From positions 124,001 to 188,000 of the forward strand of contig CAKVEA010000001.1 of assembly GCA_934728355.1 (NCBI GenBank): DNA of 64,000 nt, written 5' to 3'. The translations under genes and the position numbers were made by a program. Below, one piece after another: positions 36,191 through 44,349 of this stretch. This DNA comes from an uncultured Eubacteriales bacterium. Lineage in GTDB: Bacteria; Bacillota; Clostridia; Oscillospirales; Acutalibacteraceae. The notes under the pieces were generated by a model, which saw only the letters and a list, made by a program, of their open reading frames with translations, did no database searches and was not told the DNA's origin. The stretch's first letter is position 1; each line of letters starts with the position of its first letter.

Positions 36191-37303
36191 TTACGAACGC
36201 ACTCTTACAGGAAGAACTAAAAAGAGAAAAGATTCCCCTTCCTGAGGAACGATTTTTATTGGGCTTAAGGAGTTTAAAACTTGAATTTCAATTTCATCGC
36301 AATCTGTATTTTTTAAAGCATCCAGCATGTATTTATTATTAAATGCTGTTTCTATATCTTCAGTCAAATCGCTTGTAGACATGATTTCATCATTTGATTT
36401 TCCGACCAAAGTATTGCATGAAAGCTTTGTGTAGTTCTTAGAAAAAGTGCATCTTACAGGACTTTTAAGTCTGTCGGTTATTAATAAAGATACTCTTTCA
36501 ATGCTATCAATAAAATCTGATGTTGAAATTTTTATTCTTGGACTTGTGTTTTTTGGAATGGTTGTTTTGTAGTCTAGGAATTCTCCTTCCAAAAGTCTTG
36601 AAACAATTTTGTAACTACCTACATAAAAGTTTATATGTCTCATTCCTGCTGAAATTTTAACTGTCTCTTCATTTTCGGAACTTTGAGGTAATATTCTTAG
36701 AACTTCTTTTAATGTTTTTCCGGGGACTACAAATTTAAGTTCGAGACTTTCTTCTATGGGTTCGCTTCTTAATGCTAGTCTGTATCCATCTACTGAAACA
36801 AGATTAAGAGTATTATTTTTTATGTCAAATAAAGTTCCTGTGTGAACTGGTTTTGAGTCTGTATCAGCTACAGCAAAAATAGTTTGTTTAATCATGCTTT
36901 TTAGAATACCTGCTGGTATCTTAAAGCTTTCTGACTGAGAAACATCTGGTAATTCCGGAAATTCTTTTGCATCTATTCCGATTAGCTCAAACTTACTCTG
37001 TCCGCACGAAATTTTAACTGCTAAATTTTCGTTTGATTCGATTTCTACTATGTCTGACGGTAGTTTTTTTATAATTTCAGTCAGTAAATGCCCATTAACA
37101 ACTATTTTGCCTTTTTCTTGAACTGTTGCTTTTATTGATGTTGTAATACCCATTTCTGTGTTGTATCCGCAGAGTTCTATGTTGTCTTCCGTGCAATTTA
37201 TGAGCACACCTTCTAAGGCTGCAATTGTTGATCTTTGTGCGACTGCTTTTTGAACACTTGTTAAAGAATTTGCTAACTGAAGTTTTCCACATTTAAATTT
37301 CAT
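36191..37303 (-). CDS. dnaN: DNA polymerase III beta sliding clamp
   Basis: 370 residues from ATG 37303 with AAAGGAAC 8 nt upstream; a longer frame to 37333 adds MKKRKERNSE and would contain that site. Ring-shaped processivity clamp for PolC and other enzymes. Three clamp domains; it begins MKFKCGKLQLANSLTSVQKA, contains VDGYRLALRSEP, and ends near LPVRVRS. It follows dnaA by about 280 nt across the oriC region. Confidence 0.97.
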   Translation of the reverse strand: MKFKCGKLQLANSLTSVQKAVAQRSTIAALEGVLINCTEDNIELCGYNTEMGITTSIKATVQEKGKIVVNGHLLTEIIKKLPSDIVEIESNENLAVKISCGQSKFELIGIDAKEFPELPDVSQSESFKIPAGILKSMIKQTIFAVADTDSKPVHTGTLFDIKNNTLNLVSVDGYRLALRSEPIEESLELKFVVPGKTLKEVLRILPQSSENEETVKISAGMRHINFYVGSYKIVSRLLEGEFLDYKTTIPKNTSPRIKISTSDFIDSIERVSLLITDRLKSPVRCTFSKNYTKLSCNTLVGKSNDEIMSTSDLTEDIETAFNNKYMLDALKNTDCDEIEIQVLNSLSPIKIVPQEGESFLFLVLPVRVRS

Positions 37304-37344
37304 TTCTGAGTTCCTTTCTTTGCGTTTTTTCATTTTTCGTTACA

Positions 37345-37557
37345 TAACATAACATATATATTTATAGTAGTAGTAGTAGGGGCTGTTGAAAAGTTGAATT
37401 ATTGTTGAATCCCGCATAAACACTGAGTTAAATAGAAATTTTTGTATGTTGAAAATCTGTGGACAAATTGTTGAGAATGTTGAAAACTTTTGAAAAATTT
37501 TAGTTTTCCACAAAAATGTTGAAAACTCAATGTTGAAAGTTGAAAAAATGTTGAAAA
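37345..37557. other. oriC: DnaA-box-rich dnaA-dnaN intergenic region
   Basis: The dnaA/dnaN gap holds two near-canonical DnaA boxes, TGTGGACAA (37458-37466) and TTTTCCACA (37504-37512, opposite direction), and five exact copies of TGTTGAAAA (37384, 37447, 37479, 37517, 37549) plus variants at 37403, 37469 and 37531. Next to dnaN lie a GGGG cluster (37379-37382), five TAG repeats (37365-37379) and AT-rich sequence (about 37342-37364), fitting a box / GC / DnaA-trio / unwinding-element order. Gene orientation switches nearby at 39 kb. This is the replication origin with high likelihood; use of TGTTGAAAA as boxes is inferred. Confidence 0.85.
37365..37379 (+). repeat. DnaA-trio-like array (TAG x5)
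   Basis: Five consecutive TAG triplets on the plus strand, i.e. 3'-GAT-5' repeats read away from the DnaA boxes, flanked by GGGG on the box side and AT-rich DNA on the other, as described for bacterial DnaA-trios that seat DnaA filaments on single-stranded DNA. Confidence 0.7.
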
Positions 37558-37585
37558 GTTTTTTTGTAAAAAATAAAGATATTTA

Positions 37586-38902
37586 TTAATAATCTCTTAT
37601 ATTTTTTATTATATCTTCAACCATAGCTTTTGTTTTTGGATTTTTAGCCAAGCTTTTTTCTACTTGCTGAAGTGCGTAAACAATAGTAGAGTGATCTCTT
37701 CCTCCGAACGATTCGCCGATAGATACCAAAGGAAGCTGTGTGATTTCTCTTACTATGTACATCGAAATTTGTCTTGCATTTGATATTGACGCAGATCTTT
37801 TTGAAGATCTTATTTCTTCTGGTGTTACACCAAATGTTCGAGCAACCTCGGTTATTATTTTTTCAATTGTTATTGGTGGAGGTTGATCATTATTTAGTAT
37901 GTCTGAAATTGCGATTTGAGCTGTTTTTATACCCATCGGCTCTCCACCTAGAAGGTGATGAGCTTTGATTTTTTTTACAGTTCCTTCAAGTTGACGAATA
38001 TTTGTTTTCAGTTTTTTGGCTATGTAGTCACAAACTTCATTTGGGAGTTTTATATGAAGCAATTCGGCTTTTCTGCGAATAATTGCAATTCTTGTTTCAA
38101 AATCAGGCGGTTGAATGTCTGCGATGAGTCCCCATTCAAAACGTGTTCTGAGCCTATCTTCAAGGGTTTGAATTTCTTTAGGTGGACGGTCTGAGGTCAG
38201 AACGATTTGCTTTTTTGCTTCGTAAAGAGAATTAAACGTATGGAAAAATTCTTCTTGAGTCGAATCTTTACCTGCAATGAATTGTATGTCATCTACTAGT
38301 AAAACATCTGCTTCTCTGTATTTTTGATGAAACTCCATCATGGTATTGTTTCTTATAGAATCAATAAGTTGATTTGTAAAATCATCTCCTTTTATGTATA
38401 AACAAACTTTATTTGGGTTATTTTTTTTAATGTCATTTGAAATTGCATACAAAAGATGTGTCTTGCCGAGACCTGAATTTCCGTAGATAAACAGTGGATT
38501 GTATGCTCCTGCGGGATTTGAAGCTACTGCTAAAGCGGCTGCATGAGCAAATTTGTTTGAAGATCCGACTATATATGTGTCAAAAGTAAATTCATATTCT
38601 AAATCGATGGCTAAATTTTGATCGCTTTTCTTACTGCTTTCTTTGATTTCTTCTGGTATTGTAAAACATATATCTATTCCGGATCCGAAAATCTCTCTAA
38701 ATGCACTGTCTATAAGACCTATATAGCACTTATTCAAAGTTTGTCTGTGAAATTCATTTGGAGCCATCAAGACTGCTTTGCCTTTTTCAAAATTAAGCTC
38801 TATGGGTTCTATTCTGTCAATCCATGTTTTATATGCGACTCCGGTAATTTTTGTTTTGCAGAATTCGCATATTAAGTCCCAGGCTTCGTTAAAAGAGTTC
38901 AT
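37586..38902 (-). CDS. dnaA: Chromosomal replication initiator DnaA
   Basis: 438 residues. Binds DnaA boxes and opens oriC. Domain I at the N-terminus, short linker (about 85-105), AAA+ domain with NPLFIYGNSGLGKTHLL (Walker A), VLLVDDIQFIAGKD (Walker B) and a sensor/arginine region RLRTRFEWGL, then the domain IV helix-turn-helix with GGRDHSTIVYALQQV that reads the DnaA box. ATG at 38902 after GGAGGTC. Promoter found upstream; transcribed toward dnaN through the origin. Confidence 0.98.
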   Translation of the reverse strand: MNSFNEAWDLICEFCKTKITGVAYKTWIDRIEPIELNFEKGKAVLMAPNEFHRQTLNKCYIGLIDSAFREIFGSGIDICFTIPEEIKESSKKSDQNLAIDLEYEFTFDTYIVGSSNKFAHAAALAVASNPAGAYNPLFIYGNSGLGKTHLLYAISNDIKKNNPNKVCLYIKGDDFTNQLIDSIRNNTMMEFHQKYREADVLLVDDIQFIAGKDSTQEEFFHTFNSLYEAKKQIVLTSDRPPKEIQTLEDRLRTRFEWGLIADIQPPDFETRIAIIRRKAELLHIKLPNEVCDYIAKKLKTNIRQLEGTVKKIKAHHLLGGEPMGIKTAQIAISDILNNDQPPPITIEKIITEVARTFGVTPEEIRSSKRSASISNARQISMYIVREITQLPLVSIGESFGGRDHSTIVYALQQVEKSLAKNPKTKAMVEDIIKNIRDY

Positions 38903-38974
38903 AAGAATAAGACCTCCGGGTTTTTAAATTTTTGTGTTTAAATCAAGTTTTTTTTGATTATACAAATTCAATTT

Positions 38975-39003
38975 ATTATACCTAATTTTCAAAAATTCTT
39001 CAA
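38975..39003 (-). promoter_or_regulatory. Promoter of dnaA
   Basis: Minus strand TTGAAG (38998-39003), 17-nt spacer, TATAAT (38975-38980), about 75 nt before the dnaA ATG. The -35 lies within ATGTTGAAGA, close to the TGTTGAAAA repeat of oriC. Confidence 0.7.
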
Positions 39004-39041
39004 CATGATGCCCTTTGAGGTTAAATTTAATTAAAAACTAG

Positions 39042-39070
39042 TTGACATAAAATTTCTTAGGTTATATAAT
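39042..39070 (+). promoter_or_regulatory. Consensus promoter of rpmH
   Basis: TTGACA (39042-39047), 17 nt, TATAAT (39065-39070): exact consensus. About 90 nt upstream of rpmH; divergent from the dnaA promoter. Confidence 0.88.
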
Positions 39071-39163
39071 TGAGTTTGAAAGCACATATTCCATAAGTTA
39101 TTTACTTTGAGAATATATTGTGAATGGATATGATAAATATAATGTTCGAGGAGGAAAGAATCG

Positions 39164-39298
39164 ATGAAGAGAACATACCAACCAAAGAAAATCCATAGAA
39201 AGAAAGAACATGGATTCAGAAAAAGAATGTCTACTCGCAATGGAATTAAGATTTTAGCGAGAAGAAGAGCAAAAAGAAGAAAAAGACTAACATACTAA
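39164..39298 (+). CDS. rpmH: 50S ribosomal protein L34
   Basis: 44 residues, the standard length. Begins MKRTYQPKKIHRKKEHGFRK and ends in the arginine/lysine-rich LARRRAKRRKRL, unmistakable for L34, a small rRNA-binding protein of the large subunit. ATG at 39164 with GAGGAGGAAAG upstream. First gene of the plus-strand block beside the origin. Confidence 0.98.
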   Translation: MKRTYQPKKIHRKKEHGFRKRMSTRNGIKILARRRAKRRKRLTY

Positions 39299-39313
39299 TT
39301 AGTTGCCGTTTGT

Positions 39314-39360
39314 GGCGTGGATTTTGATTTTTAATTTTAACTTCCATGCCGATTCGGCAT
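39314..39360 (+). promoter_or_regulatory. Possible attenuator between rpmH and rnpA
   Basis: ATGCCG (39346-39351) pairs with CGGCAT (39355-39360) around a 3-nt loop, followed by TTTATTTTGT, a terminator-like element. GGCGTGG (39314-39320) can instead pair with CCATGCC (39344-39350, one G.T), which would exclude the terminator hairpin. Such mutually exclusive folding would let rnpA expression be set separately from rpmH. Inferred from pairing only. Confidence 0.4.
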
Positions 39361-39414
39361 TTTATTTTGTCTTAAATTACTTGTTTTTGCAAAGTAAATT
39401 AAAAAGGAACTTTT

Positions 39415-39750
39415 ATGAAAAAAGCTAAGTCTATAAATAAAAATCAAGATTTTAAAAGACTTTATTCGAAAGGCCGATTTTCTTCTTCTGCCCTTCTTGT
39501 TACTTATGTTATGAAAAATAGATTTAAATATACGCGAATCGGATTAACAGCCAGCAAAAAGATAGGAAATGCTGTTCAGAGAAACAGAGCTAGAAGAGTT
39601 TTAAGGGCATCTTATTCATTTTTAGAAGATTCAGTGCCTATAGGGAAAGATATAGTTTTTGTTGCAAGAAAAAGTACTTATGGAGCAAAAACTCAAGAAA
39701 TACTCAAAGATATGACCTACCAACTTAAAAAACTCGGTGTTTTGAAATGA
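39415..39750 (+). CDS. rnpA: Ribonuclease P protein component
   Basis: 111 residues. Basic protein partner of the RNase P RNA in tRNA 5' processing. Contains FKRLYSKGRFSSSALLVTYV and the RNR signature region KKIGNAVQRNRARRVLRASY. ATG at 39415 after AAAAAGGAAC. It overlaps yidD by 4 nt (ATGA). Start is 116 nt after rpmH, across a possible attenuator. Confidence 0.97.
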   Translation: MKKAKSINKNQDFKRLYSKGRFSSSALLVTYVMKNRFKYTRIGLTASKKIGNAVQRNRARRVLRASYSFLEDSVPIGKDIVFVARKSTYGAKTQEILKDMTYQLKKLGVLK

Positions 39751-39962
39751 AGGTTTTTGTTTTAAATCTAATAAAATTCTATATGAAATTTATTTCACCA
39801 CTTAAAAAACCTTGTTGTAGATTTGTCCCTACATGTTCTGAATATGCATTCGAAGCGATATCAAGATTTGGTGTTATTCGTGGAGGATTTATGTCATTTT
39901 GCAGAATTTTGAGATGTAATCCCTTTTGCAAAGGTGGATATGATCCTGTTCCAAAGAAATGA
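39747..39962 (+). CDS. yidD: Membrane protein insertion efficiency factor YidD
   Basis: 71 residues, standard size. Amphipathic membrane-surface protein thought to aid insertion by YidC. Signature residues visible: KPCCRFVPTCSEYAFEAI and RCNPFCKGGYDPVPKK. The start overlaps the rnpA stop and its stop overlaps an ATG of the next frame, so the three genes are tightly coupled. Confidence 0.96.
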   Translation: MKVFVLNLIKFYMKFISPLKKPCCRFVPTCSEYAFEAISRFGVIRGGFMSFCRILRCNPFCKGGYDPVPKK

Positions 39963-39997
39963 ATTTAATTTTTTTATTGAAAAAAGGAGAAGTTATT

Positions 39998-40933
39998 TTG
40001 GGATTTATATTTGATTTTTTCGGAAATATATCCGGATATTTATTGTGGTTCTTTTTTGATGCAGTGAGTAATTATGCTTTGGCAATACTTCTTTTTGCTG
40101 TTGTTGTTAATTTAATAATGCTGCCTATAGCCATAAAAAGACAAAAAAATATGGCTTTGACTTCAAGACTCAGTGCTAAACAGCAAGAGTTGAAGAAGAA
40201 ATATGAAAAGAATCCCAGAAAGTATAATGAAGAAGTTTCTCGACTTTATGAAAAAGAAGGGATAAACCCTATGGCAGGGTGCCTTTCCACTATGGTACTG
40301 CCGCTTCTGATATGGAGTGGTGTGTTTGGTGCGATAACTAAGCCGCTGCAGAATACTTTACATATTCCGACGGAAAAAGTAGTAAGTGTTATTGAAACTT
40401 TGAAATCCGATGGAAAAATAAGTGGACCATATGAACAATTGCAGCTTGTAAGACATTTTGAGGATCTTAAAGGTTACCTTGGAAGTTTTAGTCCTGAAGA
40501 ATTTGCTGATGTTGAAGAATATAGCAATGGTTTTGAATTTTTAGGTATTAATTTGCTTGGAAATCCTAGTACATCGAATTTCTCGGAAATGCTTTGGGTA
40601 ATTCCCTTGCTGTGTTTTATAAGTTCTGTTGCAGGTATGTATATAACTCAAAAGATGAGTGGAACACAAAATGCCGCTCAAGGATGTGCTAAGATTATGC
40701 CTTATGGTGCAGCACTTTTTACAACATATGTTGCTTATACAATGCCCGCGGCTGTAGGACTTTATTGGTTTATAAATGGTGTTATAAATGCAGTTCAAAG
40801 TTTTATTTTGAACAAATATTTTAATATATATACTATAAATGCGGAAAATGAAGCTGCAAGGTATGCACTTTTGGAGCTTAAGGATTCTGACGTTGTTTGC
40901 TTGAAGGAAGAAGTAGTTACTGAAAGCAAATAA
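39998..40933 (+). CDS. yidC: Membrane protein insertase YidC/Oxa1
   Basis: 311 residues from TTG 39998, which has AAAAAGGAG 8 nt upstream; the frame is open to an ATG at 39959 overlapping yidD, but that start has no site of its own. Inserts proteins into the membrane with or without Sec. Five or so helices, cytosolic hairpin (KRQKNMALTSRLSAKQQELK) after the first core helix, GCLSTMVLPLLIWSGVFGAI, and PAAVGLYWFINGVINAVQSF at the end. No lipobox, unlike many Gram-positive YidC1 proteins. The jag/khpB gene that usually follows is absent. Confidence 0.93.
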   Translation: MGFIFDFFGNISGYLLWFFFDAVSNYALAILLFAVVVNLIMLPIAIKRQKNMALTSRLSAKQQELKKKYEKNPRKYNEEVSRLYEKEGINPMAGCLSTMVLPLLIWSGVFGAITKPLQNTLHIPTEKVVSVIETLKSDGKISGPYEQLQLVRHFEDLKGYLGSFSPEEFADVEEYSNGFEFLGINLLGNPSTSNFSEMLWVIPLLCFISSVAGMYITQKMSGTQNAAQGCAKIMPYGAALFTTYVAYTMPAAVGLYWFINGVINAVQSFILNKYFNIYTINAENEAARYALLELKDSDVVCLKEEVVTESK

Positions 40934-41012
40934 GAAAGCATAATAAAAATTTATGTATGTATTTGCATCTTTCGATGCAGATACTATTTTATATTTGAGA
41001 GAAGGTTTGATT

Positions 41013-42374
41013 ATGAGTACAATTGCTGCAATTTCTACTCCTAAAGGGGTCGGGGGTATAGGAGTTATAAGAATTTCCGGTGATGAATCAATTGAAATAG
41101 TAAATAAAATTTTTGTTCCTTTTAATTCAAAATCAAGTGTTTTAAACATGAAAGGATATACTGCTAAGTACGGAAAAATTTCTAGAAATGGAAATTATAT
41201 AGATGAAGTAATTATTTTGGTTTTTAGAGCACCGCATAGTTATACGGGTGAGAATGTAGTTGAAATTTCTTGTCATGGCGGACTTTATATAACAAGAGAA
41301 GTTCTTAGAGCAGTTTTAGATGAAGGAGCTTCTCTTGCTGAGCCGGGAGAATTCACAAAAAGAGCTTTTTTAAATGGTAAAATAGACCTTTCTCAAGCAG
41401 AATCTGTTATGGAGCTTATATCTTCCAACAGCAGACATGCGAATATAATTGCACTTAACCAAAAAGAAGGAGCATTAAGCAGAAAAACAGAATCTATGAA
41501 AAATACTCTTTTGGATATATCAGCAGGATTGGCAGTATGGGCAGACTTTCCTGAAGAAGATATACCGGAAGTAAATTACGAAAAGTTGATTTCCGATTTA
41601 AAAAAAGTAGCTGATGAAATGTCAAGTATAATTAAAAATTATAATCCTGTATTGAAAGACGGTGTTAAAACAGTTATTATCGGAAGACCAAATGTTGGTA
41701 AGTCTACACTTATGAATCTGATTTCGGGTTTTGAAAAGTCTATAGTGACGGATATTGCAGGCACAACAAGAGATATTGTTGAAGAAACTGTTATGGTTGG
41801 AGATATTCCATTATTACTTGTTGATACTGCTGGAATAAGAGAAACAGAAGATAAAGTTGAAAAAATCGGAGTGAGCAGGGCAAAAAAATCATTGTCTACA
41901 GCGGATTTAGTTCTTATGGTTTTAGATGCTTCACAGTCTTCCCTCGGTAAAGAGGACAAAGAAATTTTAGATCTTTGCGATCCTAAAAAAACCATTATAG
42001 TTCTTAATAAAATAGATTTGGGAATCATGATAAACAAAGAAAATTTATCAACATTTTCGGAAAACATTGTTGAAATTTCCGCATTAAAAGCTGAAGGGGA
42101 AGAAAATTTCAGAAAAGCTATAGGAAATATTGTTGGGAAATCAAAAGCTGAACCTACTGAAGTGTTAATTACTTGCGAAAGACAATTTTTAGCTTTGAAA
42201 AAATCACTGGAAAATGTAAACAATGCTATAGGTGATGCTCAGACAGGCATAACTTTAGATGCTATTACTGTTCTTATTCAAAATGCTATAGATTCTCTAA
42301 TGGAATTGACAGGAGAAAACGCAAATGTTGAAACAGTGAATAAAATATTTTCTAAATTTTGTGTCGGAAAATAA
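41013..42374 (+). CDS. mnmE: tRNA uridine-5-carboxymethylaminomethyl GTPase MnmE
   Basis: 453 residues from ATG 41013 after GAGAGAAGG; upstream codons to 40953 lack a ribosome site. Works with MnmG to modify U34 of several tRNAs. N-terminal folate-binding domain (ISTPKGVGGIGVIRISG), G domain with GRPNVGKSTLMN, DTAGIRETED and NKIDL, and the C-terminal catalytic FCVGK (CxGK). Potassium-dependent GTPase. Placed between yidC and mnmG as in most Firmicutes. Confidence 0.98.
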   Translation: MSTIAAISTPKGVGGIGVIRISGDESIEIVNKIFVPFNSKSSVLNMKGYTAKYGKISRNGNYIDEVIILVFRAPHSYTGENVVEISCHGGLYITREVLRAVLDEGASLAEPGEFTKRAFLNGKIDLSQAESVMELISSNSRHANIIALNQKEGALSRKTESMKNTLLDISAGLAVWADFPEEDIPEVNYEKLISDLKKVADEMSSIIKNYNPVLKDGVKTVIIGRPNVGKSTLMNLISGFEKSIVTDIAGTTRDIVEETVMVGDIPLLLVDTAGIRETEDKVEKIGVSRAKKSLSTADLVLMVLDASQSSLGKEDKEILDLCDPKKTIIVLNKIDLGIMINKENLSTFSENIVEISALKAEGEENFRKAIGNIVGKSKAEPTEVLITCERQFLALKKSLENVNNAIGDAQTGITLDAITVLIQNAIDSLMELTGENANVETVNKIFSKFCVGK

Positions 42375-42470
42375 TTTTGACAAAAAATTATAATTTGTGT
42401 AGATATAAGAGATGTTTTGTGCTAAGATAAGCATAAATATCTCTTTAAGTTTTGGAAGAAGGTTAAAAAA

Positions 42471-44345
42471 TTGAAATATATAGAAAATTATGATGTTGCG
42501 ATAATAGGTGCAGGGCATGCTGGAATTGAAGCAGGACTTGCATCTTCAAGGCTTGGGTGTAAAACAGCAGTATTTTCAATAAATTTAGATTCTGTGGGAA
42601 ATTGCCCTTGTAATCCGTCTATAGGCGGTACGGCAAAAGGACATCTTGTTAGAGAAATTGATGCTCTTGGCGGAGAAATGGCAAAAACTGCAGATGAATG
42701 TTTTTTGCAAAGCCGTATGCTTAATCTTGGTAAAGGACCTGCTGTTCATTCTTTGCGTGTTCAAATAGACAGAAATAAATATAAAGAAATTATGAAGCAT
42801 AAACTTGAACTTCAAAAAAATCTTTCTTTAAAGCAGTGTGAGATAGTTTCTATTGAAAAAGTTGATAATCAATGGATTTTGAAGACTAAAAATGGAATAT
42901 TTTATTCTTCGAAAACAGTTGTGATTTCTACTGGTACTTTTCTTAAAGGTAAAATTTTTATAGGAGAAACTTCTTACGAAAGTGGTCCAGATGGCGTTTT
43001 CCCTGCAGAATTTTTAAGTGATTCGCTAAGAAAACTCGGAATAGTTACCAAGAGGTTTAAAACAGGTACTCCTGCAAGAGTTTTGAAATCAAGTATAGAT
43101 TTTACTTCTCTTGAAAAACAAGAAGGAGATTCAAAAATAGTTCCGTTTTCATATAAAACAAAAGAAAAAGGCGAAAATAAAATTGATTGCTACATTTCTT
43201 TTACTAATCAGGAAACAAAAAAAGTTATCCTTGACAATTTAAATCGTTCGCCGATGTATAGTGGGAAAATAGAAGGAATTGGCCCAAGATATTGTCCAAG
43301 TATTGAAGACAAAATAGTTAGATTTTCGGAAAAAGAAAGACATCAAATGTTTATAGAGCCTTGTGGAATAAATACCGAAGAGATGTATTTACAAGGCATG
43401 TCAACTTCACTTCCTGAGGATGTTCAAGTTGAAATGTACAGAACTATAAAAGGTCTTGAAAATGTACAAATTATGAGACCTGCATATGCTATAGAATATG
43501 ATATAGCCGATCCTACTCAGCTTTATGCTTCGCTTGAATTTAAAAATCATCCTGGATTATATGGTGCGGGACAATTTAACGGAAGTTCCGGATATGAAGA
43601 AGCTGCCGCACAAGGTTTAGTTGCCGGGATAAATGCTGCATTAAAGGTAAAAAATGAGCCTCCGTTAATTTTAGACAGAGCAGGGTCCTATATTGGAACT
43701 TTAATTGATGATTTAGTTACAAAGGGTGTTAGCGATCCTTATCGTATGATGACTTCACGTTCTGAATACAGGCTTATTTTAAGGCAGGATAATGCCGACG
43801 AACGTCTTACACCCATAGGTAGAAAAATAGGTTTGATTGACGATTTAACGTGGGAAGAATTTTGTAAAAGGAAGTCACTAAAAGAAAAGGAACTTGAAAG
43901 AATTAAAACCGTTAATATCCCTCCTTCGGATGGACTTTCTTTGGTTTTAGAATCTAAAGGTACAGCTCCAATTTTAACAGGAACAAAAATGTCAGAATTG
44001 CTTAAAAGACCTCAAGTAACTTACAGTGATCTTAAAGATTTTGATATCACAAGACCGGAAATTGATGAGAGTATTTTTGAAAAAGTTGAAATTGAAATCA
44101 AATACGAAGGATATATAAAACGACAGCTTAGACAAGTTGAGCAAATGAGAAAGCTTGAAAGCAAGCTTTTACCTCTCGATGTGAATTATTCTGATATTCG
44201 AGGATTAAGACTTGAAGCGATAGAAAAATTAAATAAGATAAAACCACTTAATTTGGGTCAAGCTTCAAGAATTTCCGGAGTTAGCCCGGCGGATATTTCG
44301 GTAATTATGATTTGGCTTTCAACAAAAAATAAGAAAGAGGTTTAA
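42471..44345 (+). CDS. mnmG: tRNA uridine-5-carboxymethylaminomethyl modification enzyme MnmG (GidA)
   Basis: 624 residues. FAD enzyme partner of MnmE. FAD-binding VAIIGAGHAGIEAGLASSRL, CNPSIGGTAKGHLVREIDALGGEM, and GPRYCPSIEDKIVRF are diagnostic. TTG start at 42471 after GAAGGTTAAAAAA. The 96-nt leader includes TTGACA (42377-42382) without a clear -10, and a nested inverted repeat AAGAGAT / ATCTCTT (42407-42413 / 42439-42445). Confidence 0.98.
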   Translation: MKYIENYDVAIIGAGHAGIEAGLASSRLGCKTAVFSINLDSVGNCPCNPSIGGTAKGHLVREIDALGGEMAKTADECFLQSRMLNLGKGPAVHSLRVQIDRNKYKEIMKHKLELQKNLSLKQCEIVSIEKVDNQWILKTKNGIFYSSKTVVISTGTFLKGKIFIGETSYESGPDGVFPAEFLSDSLRKLGIVTKRFKTGTPARVLKSSIDFTSLEKQEGDSKIVPFSYKTKEKGENKIDCYISFTNQETKKVILDNLNRSPMYSGKIEGIGPRYCPSIEDKIVRFSEKERHQMFIEPCGINTEEMYLQGMSTSLPEDVQVEMYRTIKGLENVQIMRPAYAIEYDIADPTQLYASLEFKNHPGLYGAGQFNGSSGYEEAAAQGLVAGINAALKVKNEPPLILDRAGSYIGTLIDDLVTKGVSDPYRMMTSRSEYRLILRQDNADERLTPIGRKIGLIDDLTWEEFCKRKSLKEKELERIKTVNIPPSDGLSLVLESKGTAPILTGTKMSELLKRPQVTYSDLKDFDITRPEIDESIFEKVEIEIKYEGYIKRQLRQVEQMRKLESKLLPLDVNYSDIRGLRLEAIEKLNKIKPLNLGQASRISGVSPADISVIMIWLSTKNKKEV

Positions 44346-44349
44346 AACT

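Noticed and set aside
38955..38961. Second TATAAT (minus strand) upstream of dnaA
   Set aside because: No -35 element at a suitable distance; the TTGAAG-17-TATAAT site at 38975-39003 is better.
41639..42223. Long antisense open frame inside mnmE
   Set aside because: Shadow of mnmE; low-complexity Ser/Phe-rich translation and no ribosome site.
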